A stretch of DNA of 10,553 nt from JAYEJW01 sp034716535 (GTDB lineage: Bacteria; Pseudomonadota; Gammaproteobacteria; Chromatiales; Chromatiaceae), in the NCBI GenBank assembly GCA_034716535.1, contig JAYEJW010000336.1, forward strand, positions 1-10,553, written 5' to 3'. The position numbers and the translations under genes were made by a program. The notes beneath the pieces were generated by a model. The model was not told where the DNA came from, searched no databases, and was given only the letters and a program-made list of their open reading frames with translations. Below are positions 1 through 6,324 of this stretch, one piece after another (the first letter of the stretch is position 1; every line of letters begins with the position of its first letter).

Positions 1-384
1 AATCGATGAATCGCTCACCGCATCGATATCCAGCGCCTGTAGTTGGTTGTTCAAAGGCACATTCACCGTAGCCGTAGGCAATTGGACGCCAAGCGCGTAA
101 ACAGCTGCTGCGAGAATCGTCAGCAGGCGGTCGACACCATCCAACTGCCAGAAGCTCAACAACGCCGCAATCGCCAACGCCACCACAGAGCCAACCCAGA
201 CCAACATGAATACAGGCTGATTGCGCTGGATCACCAGATCCATCACCTTGAATGCGCGGAGAAAGTCGCGATCGCCCAGACTTTGGATCCCCGGCATCGC
301 GACAGTGGCGAAGGCGAACGCGAACCCCGCAACCAGGGAGCAGAGTAAGGCCGATAAAGCGGCGGCGAACTCGAATAAGCTCAT
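1..384 (-). CDS. DUF1772 family membrane protein, partial (C-terminus beyond window edge)
   Basis: The minus strand is open from an ATG at 384-382 to the window edge, giving the first 128 residues. The protein begins MSLFEFAAALSALLCS and has three hydrophobic segments, at about residues 5-28, 58-78 and 85-105. They are followed by the motif VNVPLNNQLQAL (about 108-119), which is the signature region of DUF1772 (anthrone oxygenase-like) integral membrane proteins. Family members are usually about 150-165 residues, so only a short C-terminal piece is missing. A purine-rich AGAAGGG lies 6 nt upstream of the ATG and supports this start. The biochemical role of most bacterial members is unknown. 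DUF1772 genes often sit near SnoaL, NmrA and AraC genes, as here beyond the IS element. The IS66 target duplication ends 37 bp from the far edge of the start codon, so its native upstream region has been split. The family call is fairly sure; the function is unknown. Confidence 0.75.
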   Translation of the reverse strand, partial: MSLFEFAAALSALLCSLVAGFAFAFATVAMPGIQSLGDRDFLRAFKVMDLVIQRNQPVFMLVWVGSVVALAIAALLSFWQLDGVDRLLTILAAAVYALGVQLPTATVNVPLNNQLQALDIDAVSDSSI

Positions 385-413
385 AGGATGCCCTTCTACA
401 GATTTCTATCCTG

Positions 414-421
414 CACTATCG
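414..421. repeat. Target-site duplication, left copy (CACTATCG)
   Basis: The octamer CACTATCG directly abuts the left inverted repeat and is repeated exactly at 1934-1941. Eight base pairs is the duplication length characteristic of IS66-family elements, so this pair fixes both boundaries of the insertion and indicates that the element has not recombined since insertion. Confidence 0.9.
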
Positions 422-444
422 GTAACTATTCAGGAACCCTTGCC
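422..444. repeat. IS66 left inverted repeat
   Basis: It begins GTAACTATTCAGGAACCC. Compared with the reverse complement of 1911-1933, the first 12 bases are identical and 19 of 23 match overall. It starts immediately after the left target duplication. Confidence 0.85.
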
Positions 445-475
445 AAACAGTAGGCTATGGGCGTAACTTTATGCC

Positions 476-1921
476 ATGCCTAAGGAACGCGCCCCAACCG
501 ACTGTGTAGGTACATCCAACACCGAGCTTGAACAGCTCCGTCTGCTGGTGGGCGAGCAGGCCTCCATCATCGAGCAATTGCGCGAGCGTATCCAAGAGTT
601 GGAAGCGCGCTTGGCCAAGGACAGCCATAACTCCAGCAAGCCGCCCTCCTCGGATCCGCCGTTCAAGAAGCCGCCGCCGCGCTCGCAGCGCAAGCCGAGC
701 GGGCGCAAGCCGGGAGGGCAGAAGGGCCGACGCGGCGTCACCCGTGCCTTGGTCGATGAGCCCGACCAGCGCGTCATCGTTCCGCTGACGGGCACGTGCG
801 ATTGCGGACGTTGCCGCGCTGAGATCGCCGCCGAGGTTCTGCCAGAACGTCGCCAGGTCGTCGAGCTGGTCATCCGCCGGGAGATTACCGAGTACCGCAT
901 CGTTGGCGGCACCTGTGCCTGCGGACGCGTGCAGCGCAGCGCCTTTCCCGAGGAAATGAAGGCACCGGTGCAGTACGGAGCGGGTGTGTCGGCGTTTGCG
1001 GTGTACATGACCCAATACCAGTTGCTGCCTTATCAGCGCACCGCCGAGGTGCTCAATGAGTTGGCCGACATTGCCATCTCCCCGGGCAGCATCCATCGCG
1101 CCGTGACGGTAGCGGCCATGCGCCTGGAGGCGCCGGTGGCGGCCATTCGCGGTGCGCTCGTCGAGGCACCTGTGGCTCATGCCGATGAGACCGGCATGCG
1201 CGTGGGCGGCGGGCTGCACTGGCTGCACGTGCTCAGCACCGCATGGCTGACGGCCTACTTCCCGCATGCCAAACGCGGCGTCGAGGCCCTGGAGGCATTC
1301 GGCCTGTTGGCGCAGTTCCTCGGCGTGCTCGTGCATGACCACTGGTCGGCCTACCAGCGCTACACATGCCTGCATGCCTTCTGCAACGCCCATCATCTGC
1401 GCGAGTTGATCGCCATCGCCGAGACCATCCCGAGCCAGACCTGGGCGGGCGATATGATCACGCTGTTGTGCGAGGCCAATGTCCTTGCCTGCGAAGCCCG
1501 CACGCAGGGCCTCGCGACACTGCCCGCCGCCGAGGTCGAGCGCCTGCAGACCCGCTACGACACCATCCTCACTGCAGCCGAAGCGCGCAATCCTCGCCGC
1601 CCCCGCCGCCCCGGCACCCGCGGGCGGGTCAAGCAGTCCCCTGCCTACAACCTCCTCGTGCGGCTGCGCGAGCATCACAACGAGGTCCTGCGCTTTCTCA
1701 CCGATCTGCGCGTTCCCTTCGACAACAATCTCGCTGAACGCGACATCCGCATGCCGAAGTTAAAACAAAAGGTCTCCGGCTGCTTCCGCTCCGAAGCCGG
1801 CGTGGAAGCGTTCGCGATCATCCGATCCTATCTCTCGACCCTGCGCAAACAATCTGCCAACATCTTCGACTCCCTCGTCCTGACATTCCAGACTAACCCG
1901 CCGATGCCACGGCTGGGGTAG
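476..1921 (+). CDS. tnpC: IS66 family transposase (481 aa, apparently intact)
   Basis: This is the DDE transposase that cuts and joins the ends of the surrounding IS66 element. The N-terminus (about 17-48) is a Leu/Glu-rich coiled coil. A basic KPPSSDPPFKKPPPRS-type linker (about 55-85) is the conserved IS66 N-terminal region. A cysteine cluster follows (C108, C110, C113, C147, C149), the usual zinc-binding domain. The catalytic core shows AHADETG with D237, LVHDHWSAY with D288, the IS66 hallmark CNAHHLRE (303-310), and NNLAERDIRMPK with E421. The C-terminal tail runs through GCFRSEAGVEAFAIIRSYL. The length is normal for ISBst12-type enzymes. The ATG at 476 is 54 bp inside the left end, and the stop falls 12 bp before the right end, so the gene fills the element. 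An overlapping ATG at 471 is in another frame. There is no frameshift, so it is probably functional. Confidence 0.95.
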   Translation: MPKERAPTDCVGTSNTELEQLRLLVGEQASIIEQLRERIQELEARLAKDSHNSSKPPSSDPPFKKPPPRSQRKPSGRKPGGQKGRRGVTRALVDEPDQRVIVPLTGTCDCGRCRAEIAAEVLPERRQVVELVIRREITEYRIVGGTCACGRVQRSAFPEEMKAPVQYGAGVSAFAVYMTQYQLLPYQRTAEVLNELADIAISPGSIHRAVTVAAMRLEAPVAAIRGALVEAPVAHADETGMRVGGGLHWLHVLSTAWLTAYFPHAKRGVEALEAFGLLAQFLGVLVHDHWSAYQRYTCLHAFCNAHHLRELIAIAETIPSQTWAGDMITLLCEANVLACEARTQGLATLPAAEVERLQTRYDTILTAAEARNPRRPRRPGTRGRVKQSPAYNLLVRLREHHNEVLRFLTDLRVPFDNNLAERDIRMPKLKQKVSGCFRSEAGVEAFAIIRSYLSTLRKQSANIFDSLVLTFQTNPPMPRLG

Positions 1922-1933
1922 CTGAATAGTTAC
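1911..1933. repeat. IS66 right inverted repeat
   Basis: Its reverse complement starts GTAACTATTCAGCTACCCC and matches the left end over the first 12 bases and 19 of 23 overall. It overlaps the last codons and stop of the transposase and ends at the right target duplication. Confidence 0.85.
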
Positions 1934-1941
1934 CACTATCG
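1934..1941. repeat. Target-site duplication, right copy (CACTATCG)
   Basis: This is an exact copy of 414-421 next to the right inverted repeat. Removing the IS and one copy restores a continuous intergenic sequence between the NmrA remnant and the DUF1772 gene. Confidence 0.9.
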
Positions 1942-1963
1942 TGGCAACGTCTTTAGGATGGAG

Positions 1964-1987
1964 GCTGTCGGCGAACTCGCCGACAGC
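1964..1987 (-). terminator. Perfect 10-bp stem-loop downstream of the NmrA remnant, possible terminator
   Basis: GCTGTCGGCG and CGCCGACAGC form a perfect GC-rich 10-bp stem around the 4-nt loop AACT. It begins 25 bp past the stop codon of the minus-strand NmrA remnant, the usual place for a terminator. No T-run follows on the minus strand (CTCCATCC instead), so it is not a canonical intrinsic terminator. It could instead block 3' decay or attenuate transcription into the DUF1772 gene. Confidence 0.4.
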
Positions 1988-2011
1988 TACAGAGCCAACT
2001 GGGACACGCCC

Positions 2012-2512
2012 TCAGGCCACCCGTTCCCAGGCCCCTGATGCCGCGGCCGCCTGACAGAAGTCCAGAAAATCTCGTGGCTGCCGGCGCAAGGCCCTCTGGA
2101 CGCCATCGCCCAGCCACGCATTCCGCCCGTCGAGGGTTTCACGGCAGATCCCGGAGAGGACGTCTGCGATAAGCTCGCCACCGATCGCCTTCATCTCGGC
2201 ATGAAACGCCTCCAGGGTGATCGGCTGGTACCGGACCTTCGCACCCATTGCGATGGACAACGCCCGGGCGATCTCATCAAAGGTCATCAGCCGTGGACCC
2301 GTCAGCTCGTAAAGCTGCCCGTTGTGTCCTGCTTCGGTCAATGCGGCGACGGCAACGTCCGCGATGTCGTCCACATCGACGATGGGCTCACGAACGTTAC
2401 CGGCCGGCAGCGCGACCACGCCCGCCAGGGCGGGTTCCCGCAAGTAGCCTTCACTGAAGTTCTGGGCGAACCAGGCCGCCCGAACGAGCGTGTACTGGGC
2501 GCGAATCTGCAT
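2012..2512 (-). pseudogene. N-terminally truncated NmrA-like NAD(P)-binding protein (C-terminal 166 aa)
   Basis: The frame encodes the second half of an NmrA/NAD(P)H azoreductase-like atypical short-chain dehydrogenase. Visible family blocks are YTLVRAAWFAQNFSEGYL (about 7-24), ALPAGNVREPIVDVDDIADVAVAAL (about 35-59), LYELTGPRLMTFDEIA (67-82) and the C-terminal LDGRNAWLGDGVQRAL. The glycine-rich Rossmann N-terminus (GATG..G) that binds the cofactor is absent. Family members are about 280 residues, so roughly 110-120 residues are missing. The frame opens abruptly in mid-domain, two codons after the stop of the upstream SnoaL gene and in the same frame as it. No good ribosome-binding site precedes the ATG at 2512. 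An internal deletion is the simplest reading, and the product should be unable to bind NAD(P). It could still be translated by coupling or readthrough from SnoaL. The family call is confident; loss of function is inferred. Confidence 0.8.
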
Positions 2513-2518
2513 CGCCGC

Positions 2519-2986
2519 TCACGCGGGCGGCGAGACGACGCCGAGCTGTGCGAACAGGGAGAGCTGGTCCAGGATCTCCCATTCCTCGATGATCTTCCCG
2601 TCCTCGAAACGACTGAGCACCATCCCGTTTGCCGTCACCTTCTTACCCGTCGCGTCGATTCCCATGAGAGCGCCCGCATGCGTCCCCGTGAGGGTGAAGG
2701 CGATGACGACCCTGTCACCCGCTGTTACCAGATCGTCGATGCCGATGTGCAGGTCGGGAAACGCCGTGCGGTAGGCCGCGAACAGCCCCTTGAGCTCTTC
2801 CGGTCCGCGCAGCTCCTGGCCTGGAGCGCGATAGACGTAGTCCGGATGAACGAGATCGTCCAGGATCGAGAAGTCGCCGTCATTGACCACGTCGTCGATG
2901 AACCGACGCATAGCCGTCTCGTGTCCCTCGGGGTTGAGCAAGCCCTTGGCATCTACAACAGGCGTGGACAGATTGGGGAGTTGCAT
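2519..2986 (-). CDS. SnoaL-like ester cyclase family protein (155 aa)
   Basis: This is a small SnoaL/NTF2-fold protein of the ester cyclase family, a group named after polyketide cyclases but mostly of unknown substrate. Family features are HETAMRRFIDDVVNDGDFSILDDLVHPDY-type text near residues 22-50, YRAPG..LRGPEELKGLFAAYRTAFPDLHIGIDDLVTAGDRV (about 52-93), FTLTGTHAG.LMGI.ATGKKVTANGM (97-122) and the terminal DGKIIEEWEILDQLSLFAQLGV. The start ATG at 2986-2984 is chosen because a GAGG Shine-Dalgarno lies 8 nt upstream and the family homology begins shortly after. The frame stays open for another 200 codons upstream, but that stretch overlaps the divergent AraC gene and is not SnoaL-like. The gene is divergent from the AraC regulator, its probable controller, and is followed after 6 bp by the NmrA remnant in the same frame. 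It appears intact. Confidence 0.88.
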   Translation of the reverse strand: MQLPNLSTPVVDAKGLLNPEGHETAMRRFIDDVVNDGDFSILDDLVHPDYVYRAPGQELRGPEELKGLFAAYRTAFPDLHIGIDDLVTAGDRVVIAFTLTGTHAGALMGIDATGKKVTANGMVLSRFEDGKIIEEWEILDQLSLFAQLGVVSPPA

Positions 2987-2995
2987 GGCATGTGC

Positions 2996-3017
2996 CTCAC
3001 GTATGGCGGAACGTGAG
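2996..3017. promoter_or_regulatory. Inverted repeat CTCACGT-N8-ACGTGAG at the SnoaL ribosome-binding site
   Basis: Perfect 7-bp arms are separated by 8 bp, in the intergenic region between the SnoaL gene and the AraC regulator. On the minus-strand transcript the second arm (ACGTGAG) overlaps the GTGAGG Shine-Dalgarno sequence of SnoaL. The repeat could therefore be a protein operator or an RNA hairpin that hides the ribosome-binding site. AraC proteins usually bind direct repeats, so the regulator acting here, if any, is uncertain. Confidence 0.4.
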
Positions 3018-3056
3018 CTAAGCCTAGGCGCTCGATACCGGATCAACCATGCTAGT

Positions 3057-3086
3057 TTGTCGCCAATGATGTGCAGAACGTCTATT
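3057..3086 (+). promoter_or_regulatory. Weak sigma70-like promoter candidate for the AraC regulator
   Basis: TTGTCG (3057-3062) and TCTATT (3081-3086) are separated by 18 bp. Each matches 4 of 6 consensus bases. The spacing and a leader of about 35 nt to the ATG at 3128 are plausible, but the match is weak. Confidence 0.22.
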
Positions 3087-3117
3087 CTTGTGGATCTAAG
3101 GTGTATCTGACCTCCAT

Positions 3118-3122
3118 GAGGG
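3118..3122 (+). promoter_or_regulatory. Ribosome-binding site (GAGGG) that decides the AraC start
   Basis: GAGGG lies 5 nt before the ATG at 3128. The in-frame ATGs at 3071 and 3116 have no comparable site upstream, so translation most likely begins at 3128. Confidence 0.6.
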
Positions 3123-3127
3123 ATTCG

Positions 3128-4096
3128 ATGGCAAAACCGACCGCTGTCCTTCCGGAGCCCGCCGACCCGCTGGGCGAGACACTGCATATGCTGCGTCTGA
3201 CCGGTACGCTCTATTGCCGGGGTGAGTTCACGGCCCCGTTCGCGATCGAGATCCCGGAGCTCGAAGGCGTCATGACGTTTCTGGTGGTCACGTCCGGGCG
3301 CTGTTGGCTCCAGGTCACGGACGCAGAACCCCGGCTGCTCGATCAGGGTAACCTCGTACTGATCCCGCACGGGGTACCTCATATCCTCAGCAGTGATCCC
3401 GCCGTGAAACCGGAGCCGCTTTTCGACCTGCCCATCGAGAAGGTCAGCGACCGCTACGAGTGCATGCGTTACGGCGGCGGGGGCGAACTGACCAGGACCA
3501 TGTACGGTGTCGTCCGCTTTGACGATGTCGCGGCGCAGCACCTGTTGCGCCTGCTGCCCCAGACCATTTACATCGACGGCTGGCACGACGATGCCGGAGG
3601 TTGGCTGCAGAGCACGCTGCGATTCATCGCCAATGAGGCAGCCTCGCTGAAACCCGGGGGAGAAACCGTTATCACGCGCCTGGCAGACGTCGTGGTGATC
3701 CAGGCCATACGTTCCTGGCTGGAAAGCTCACCCGATGCCGACCAGGGCTGGTTGGCTGCGCTTCGTGACCGCCAGATCGGGCGGGCGCTTGCGTTGATTC
3801 ACAAGGATCCGGCCAACGACTGGGGCGTAGCGTCCCTGGCCGACGCTGTGGCGATGTCAAGGTCCGCCTTCTCAGCAAGGTTCACGCAACTGGTCGGTGT
3901 ATCACCGGGCCGTTACCTGACCGATTGGCGGATGCAGGTCGCGAGAACGCGTTTGCTGGACTCCACCGACCCGGTGGCGACAATCGCCGAGGGGCTCGGC
4001 TATCAGTCGGAAGCCGCTTTTTGCAGGGCATTCAAGCGGACCTTCGAGGTCTCGCCGGGTAACCTGCGCCGTCGTGCAGAAAAGCGATTATCATGA
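3128..4096 (+). CDS. AraC family transcriptional regulator with cupin sensor domain (322 aa)
   Basis: This is a two-domain transcription factor. The N-terminal half is an AraC-type cupin (Cupin_6 family): FLVVTSGRCWLQV (about 51-63) and LVLIPHGVPHIL (about 76-87) are the usual beta-barrel sensor motifs. The C-terminal HTH_18 domain (about 218-316) contains two helix-turn-helix units. The first is SLADAVAMSRSAFSARF followed by VGVSPGRYLTDWRM; the second is IAEGLGYQSEAAFCRAF followed by FEVSPGNLRRR. The length is normal for this subgroup. The start at 3128 is chosen for its GAGGG site; starts at 3116 or 3071 would add 4 or 19 residues. It is divergent from the SnoaL/NmrA genes with a 141-bp gap, so control of that cluster is likely by context, though no ligand can be inferred. 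The gene is intact and converges on the hydrolase operon across a large palindrome. Confidence 0.92.
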   Translation: MAKPTAVLPEPADPLGETLHMLRLTGTLYCRGEFTAPFAIEIPELEGVMTFLVVTSGRCWLQVTDAEPRLLDQGNLVLIPHGVPHILSSDPAVKPEPLFDLPIEKVSDRYECMRYGGGGELTRTMYGVVRFDDVAAQHLLRLLPQTIYIDGWHDDAGGWLQSTLRFIANEAASLKPGGETVITRLADVVVIQAIRSWLESSPDADQGWLAALRDRQIGRALALIHKDPANDWGVASLADAVAMSRSAFSARFTQLVGVSPGRYLTDWRMQVARTRLLDSTDPVATIAEGLGYQSEAAFCRAFKRTFEVSPGNLRRRAEKRLS

Positions 4097-4197
4097 TTAC
4101 CCTCGCGGTACGTTGGCCAACTGCGGCCCTAACGAGAATGCAAGGCAAACAAGGTTCGCTGAGCCTCCCGGGAGGACCGGTGAGGCGAGTCCGAAGA

Positions 4198-4362
4198 CTA
4201 AGGCGATTTCTGTCAAATCATGTACCACCTGGCTTGTCTTTTCGCCCGCCTTCTTTGTCGTGCCGACAGTCACATAGCCCGGCTATGCTCCTATCGGCAC
4301 TCCGCGAAGGCGGGCGAAAATCCGGCGCCACCTGGTACATGATTCTTCGGCAATCGCCTAAG
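4198..4362. repeat. 165-bp imperfect palindrome centred on 4280 (MITE/REP-like element or bidirectional hairpin)
   Basis: Two arms of about 82 bp pair around the centre CATAGCC-C-GGCTATG (4273-4287). Exactly complementary blocks, from outside in, are AGGCGATT (4201-4208 with 4352-4359), AATCATGTACCA (4216-4227 with 4333-4344), TTTTCGCCCGCCTTC (4239-4253 with 4306-4320) and GTGCCGA (4260-4266 with 4294-4300). They are separated by short unpaired stretches of about 6-12 nt. Roughly three quarters of arm positions pair. The pentamer CTAAG occurs at both outer edges (4198-4202 and 4358-4362) and could be a target duplication. The element fills the gap between two convergent genes and starts only 6 bp beyond the hydrolase stop codon, so it may terminate transcription from both sides. 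No coding frame inside looks real. Confidence 0.75.
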
Positions 4363-4368
4363 TTCCAG

Positions 4369-6302
4369 TCAGAATCGAAGTCCCAAGAGATTCCAGTAGT
4401 GCAGCGACCCGAGAAACGCCGCTCCGGCCAGAGCGACGAGCGGGTAATGAAGCCGGCCTGCGCGCCCCCAGTAACCCTGTCGAAGTGCGATCAGGGCGAG
4501 GACGAGGGTTGAGACCGTTAGCACCGCCGACACAGCGGGCAGGACCAGCACGGCCCGGGCAAAGGTCGTGATTCCGAACAGTAGCTCGCGCCCGCGTGCG
4601 ATCAACGCCAGCATGCCCGCGAGGAAGAGCAGGTTCGCCAGGCACATCGCTCCCGCGGCCCATCGAGCCAGTCCAGCAAGCCGGACGCCGGGGGCGGGGT
4701 GGCGCAATGCCCGGATCGCGCAGGCGATCGGCGTCAGGAGGAAGATCGGCACGCAGACCCCCAGCAGGGCGTAGTGGATCTCCGGTGCACCGTACCAGGG
4801 CAGACGTGTGTAACCGGCCGTCGGAAAGTTGCCCTCGAACAGATGGGTCACGCGCCCGGATCCGTCCTCGCGGAAGGCGATGATCTCCGGGCTCGATTGA
4901 TCGGGAAAGACGCCCGGCTCAATCTGGATCCACCGTGATTCAGGCACGACGGCGAGTCCCGATACCCCAAGTGTGCCAAGCCCGACCGCCCGGACGCGCA
5001 CCGGCGAGAAGAACTCCTGGAGCTTCTCCAGGGTCGTCTCATTGCGTCTTGTGCTGCGGTAACTGCCCGCAAAGCGGCCGATGTCTCCGTCGGAGACTGG
5101 CGTCGGGTAGGAGGCGAAGGAGGGTGCGGCAGGGGAGAACCGGGCCAGAAAGGCCCGCAACAGCTCCATCGGGGCGCCGGCGGCGCGGCCCCGGTTGTAG
5201 GTGACGAAGAGCCCCAGATCCCGCTCGGGGACCAGGAACAGGGCGGCGGTGAAGTGAAGCATGTCGCCGGGCTGGGCCAGAACGCGCTGACCGGCGATGG
5301 AAAGCTCCTGAAACCCGTAGGTCAACCCGCTCACCGCTGGATGGTTGGTGAACCGGCGCTGCTGCATCGCCTCCACCGTCTCCGGTTCTAGAATGCGCGT
5401 CGTACCAAGGCGTCCGCCGTTGAGATGGGCAATCATGAAGCGCGCTATGTCCGCCGCGGTACTCGAGAAAGCGCCAGCGGGGACGGCCAGGTCCCACTCG
5501 AACGCACCGGGCTTCAGGGAGGACCGGTAGCCAGTTGCCAGACGAGGCGCGAGCGCCGGCGGCAGCGGTTGGCGGAAGCTGCTGGCCGACATGCCCAGCG
5601 GAGCCAGGACTCGGGCCTCGACGTAATCCTCAAAGGACAATCCCGAGATCCGCTCGACCAGATAGCCGGCCAGCGCCGCACCATAGTTCGAGTAGGCCGA
5701 GACCTCGCCCGGCGCGAAGATCCTGGCCGGCATCCTCGCAGCGACAAAGTCGCCTAGCGGCACAAAGTCGGCTTCCGATCTCGCGTAAAAACCGAAGCCC
5801 CGGTCCTCGAAGCCCGCCGTGTGGGTGAGCAGGTGCGCCAGGGTGACGGGCTCGGGGTTGCCGGAATCTGAAAGGCATCCAGGTAACGATTGACGTCGGC
5901 GTGCAGATCGAGTTTGCCCTGCTCGACGTGCTGCATCACCGCGGTCCAGGTGACGAGCTTGGAGACTGAGCCGGTCCGGAACAACGTCTCCCGCGCCGAC
6001 GTCGGCTCGTCGCTGGCTAGATCCGCCTTGCCGAGACCTCCGAGGTACAGAGTCCTGTCCCCCTGAACGACGGCGACGGCGGCTCCCGGGATTCCGAAGA
6101 GCGCAAGCTGCATCGTCAGGGTGGGCTCGAGAAACGCGCCGAGCTCCTCAACCGTCAACGCAGACTGCGCCGCGGATGATCCTTGGGCTGGAAGCGCTTT
6201 GGTACCTTCTTGATTGCCGGTAAATAGGGCAGGCGACGCGAGGAGAAGGATCACGGCCAAAGCAGCGCGTGCAGTAGCCCAACGACGATCGCCCCGAGGC
6301 AT
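4369..6302 (-). pseudogene. Serine hydrolase (beta-lactamase/PBP fold) with C-terminal membrane helices, split by a frameshift
   Basis: The 5' part (ATG at 6302) has a hydrophobic signal or anchor segment (about 11-27) followed by the catalytic motif SVSK (S112, K115) in LFRTGSVSKLVTWTAVMQ. After NRYLDAFQIPAT the frame goes wrong at a run of four C (plus-strand G at 5854-5857) and stops at 5754. One extra base there restores PEPVTLAHLLTHTAGFEDRG and joins the downstream frame (to 4369). That frame carries the YSN motif of this fold in EVSAYSNYGAALAGYLVERISG. The third motif, usually HxG or KTG, reads QPGD. Four hydrophobic helices follow at the C-terminus. The rebuilt length is about 640 residues, typical of membrane-anchored class C-like hydrolases; the substrate is unknown. 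A GAGG lies 10 nt upstream of the start, and the gene begins 22 bp after the preceding stop, so it is last in an operon. A real mutation or a sequencing error could explain the break. Confidence 0.82.
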
Positions 6303-6324
6303 GCCGCCGTAACCTCGCAGCCTG

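Larger units (their letters stand above)
422..1933 (+). mobile_element. Complete IS66-family insertion sequence, ISBst12-type (single transposase gene), 1512 bp
   Basis: The element is bounded by inverted repeats starting GTAACTATTCAG and flanked by an exact 8-bp duplication CACTATCG. IS66-family ends typically begin GTAA and make 8-bp duplications. The only gene inside is the DDE transposase (tnpC type). No tnpA or tnpB accessory genes are present, and at 1.5 kb there is no room for them, which places it with the ISBst12-like subgroup. The transposase frame is full length with catalytic residues intact, so the element may be active. It sits between a DUF1772 gene and a decayed NmrA gene, 29 bp upstream of the DUF1772 start codon. 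Confidence 0.93.

Noticed and set aside
43..466. Two small plus-strand frames left of the IS
   Set aside because: The minus strand encodes a convincing DUF1772 membrane protein there. The plus frames are Arg/His/Gln-rich, and the second runs across the IS boundary.
455..1678. Long open frame of 407 codons on the minus strand opposite the transposase gene
   Set aside because: It lies fully antisense to an intact IS66 transposase, has low-complexity His/Arg/Gly-rich composition and no family motifs. It is a by-product of GC-rich codon use.
2987..3586. Upstream extension of the SnoaL frame to a 355-residue protein
   Set aside because: The extension runs through the divergent AraC gene, does not resemble any domain, and the internal ATG at 2986 has a proper ribosome-binding site.
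4164..4175. Perfect 12-bp palindrome CCTCCCGGGAGG after the AraC gene as a terminator
   Set aside because: It has no loop and no following T-run. It could pair in other ways with GAGGC at 4183-4187, so there is too little to call a terminator.
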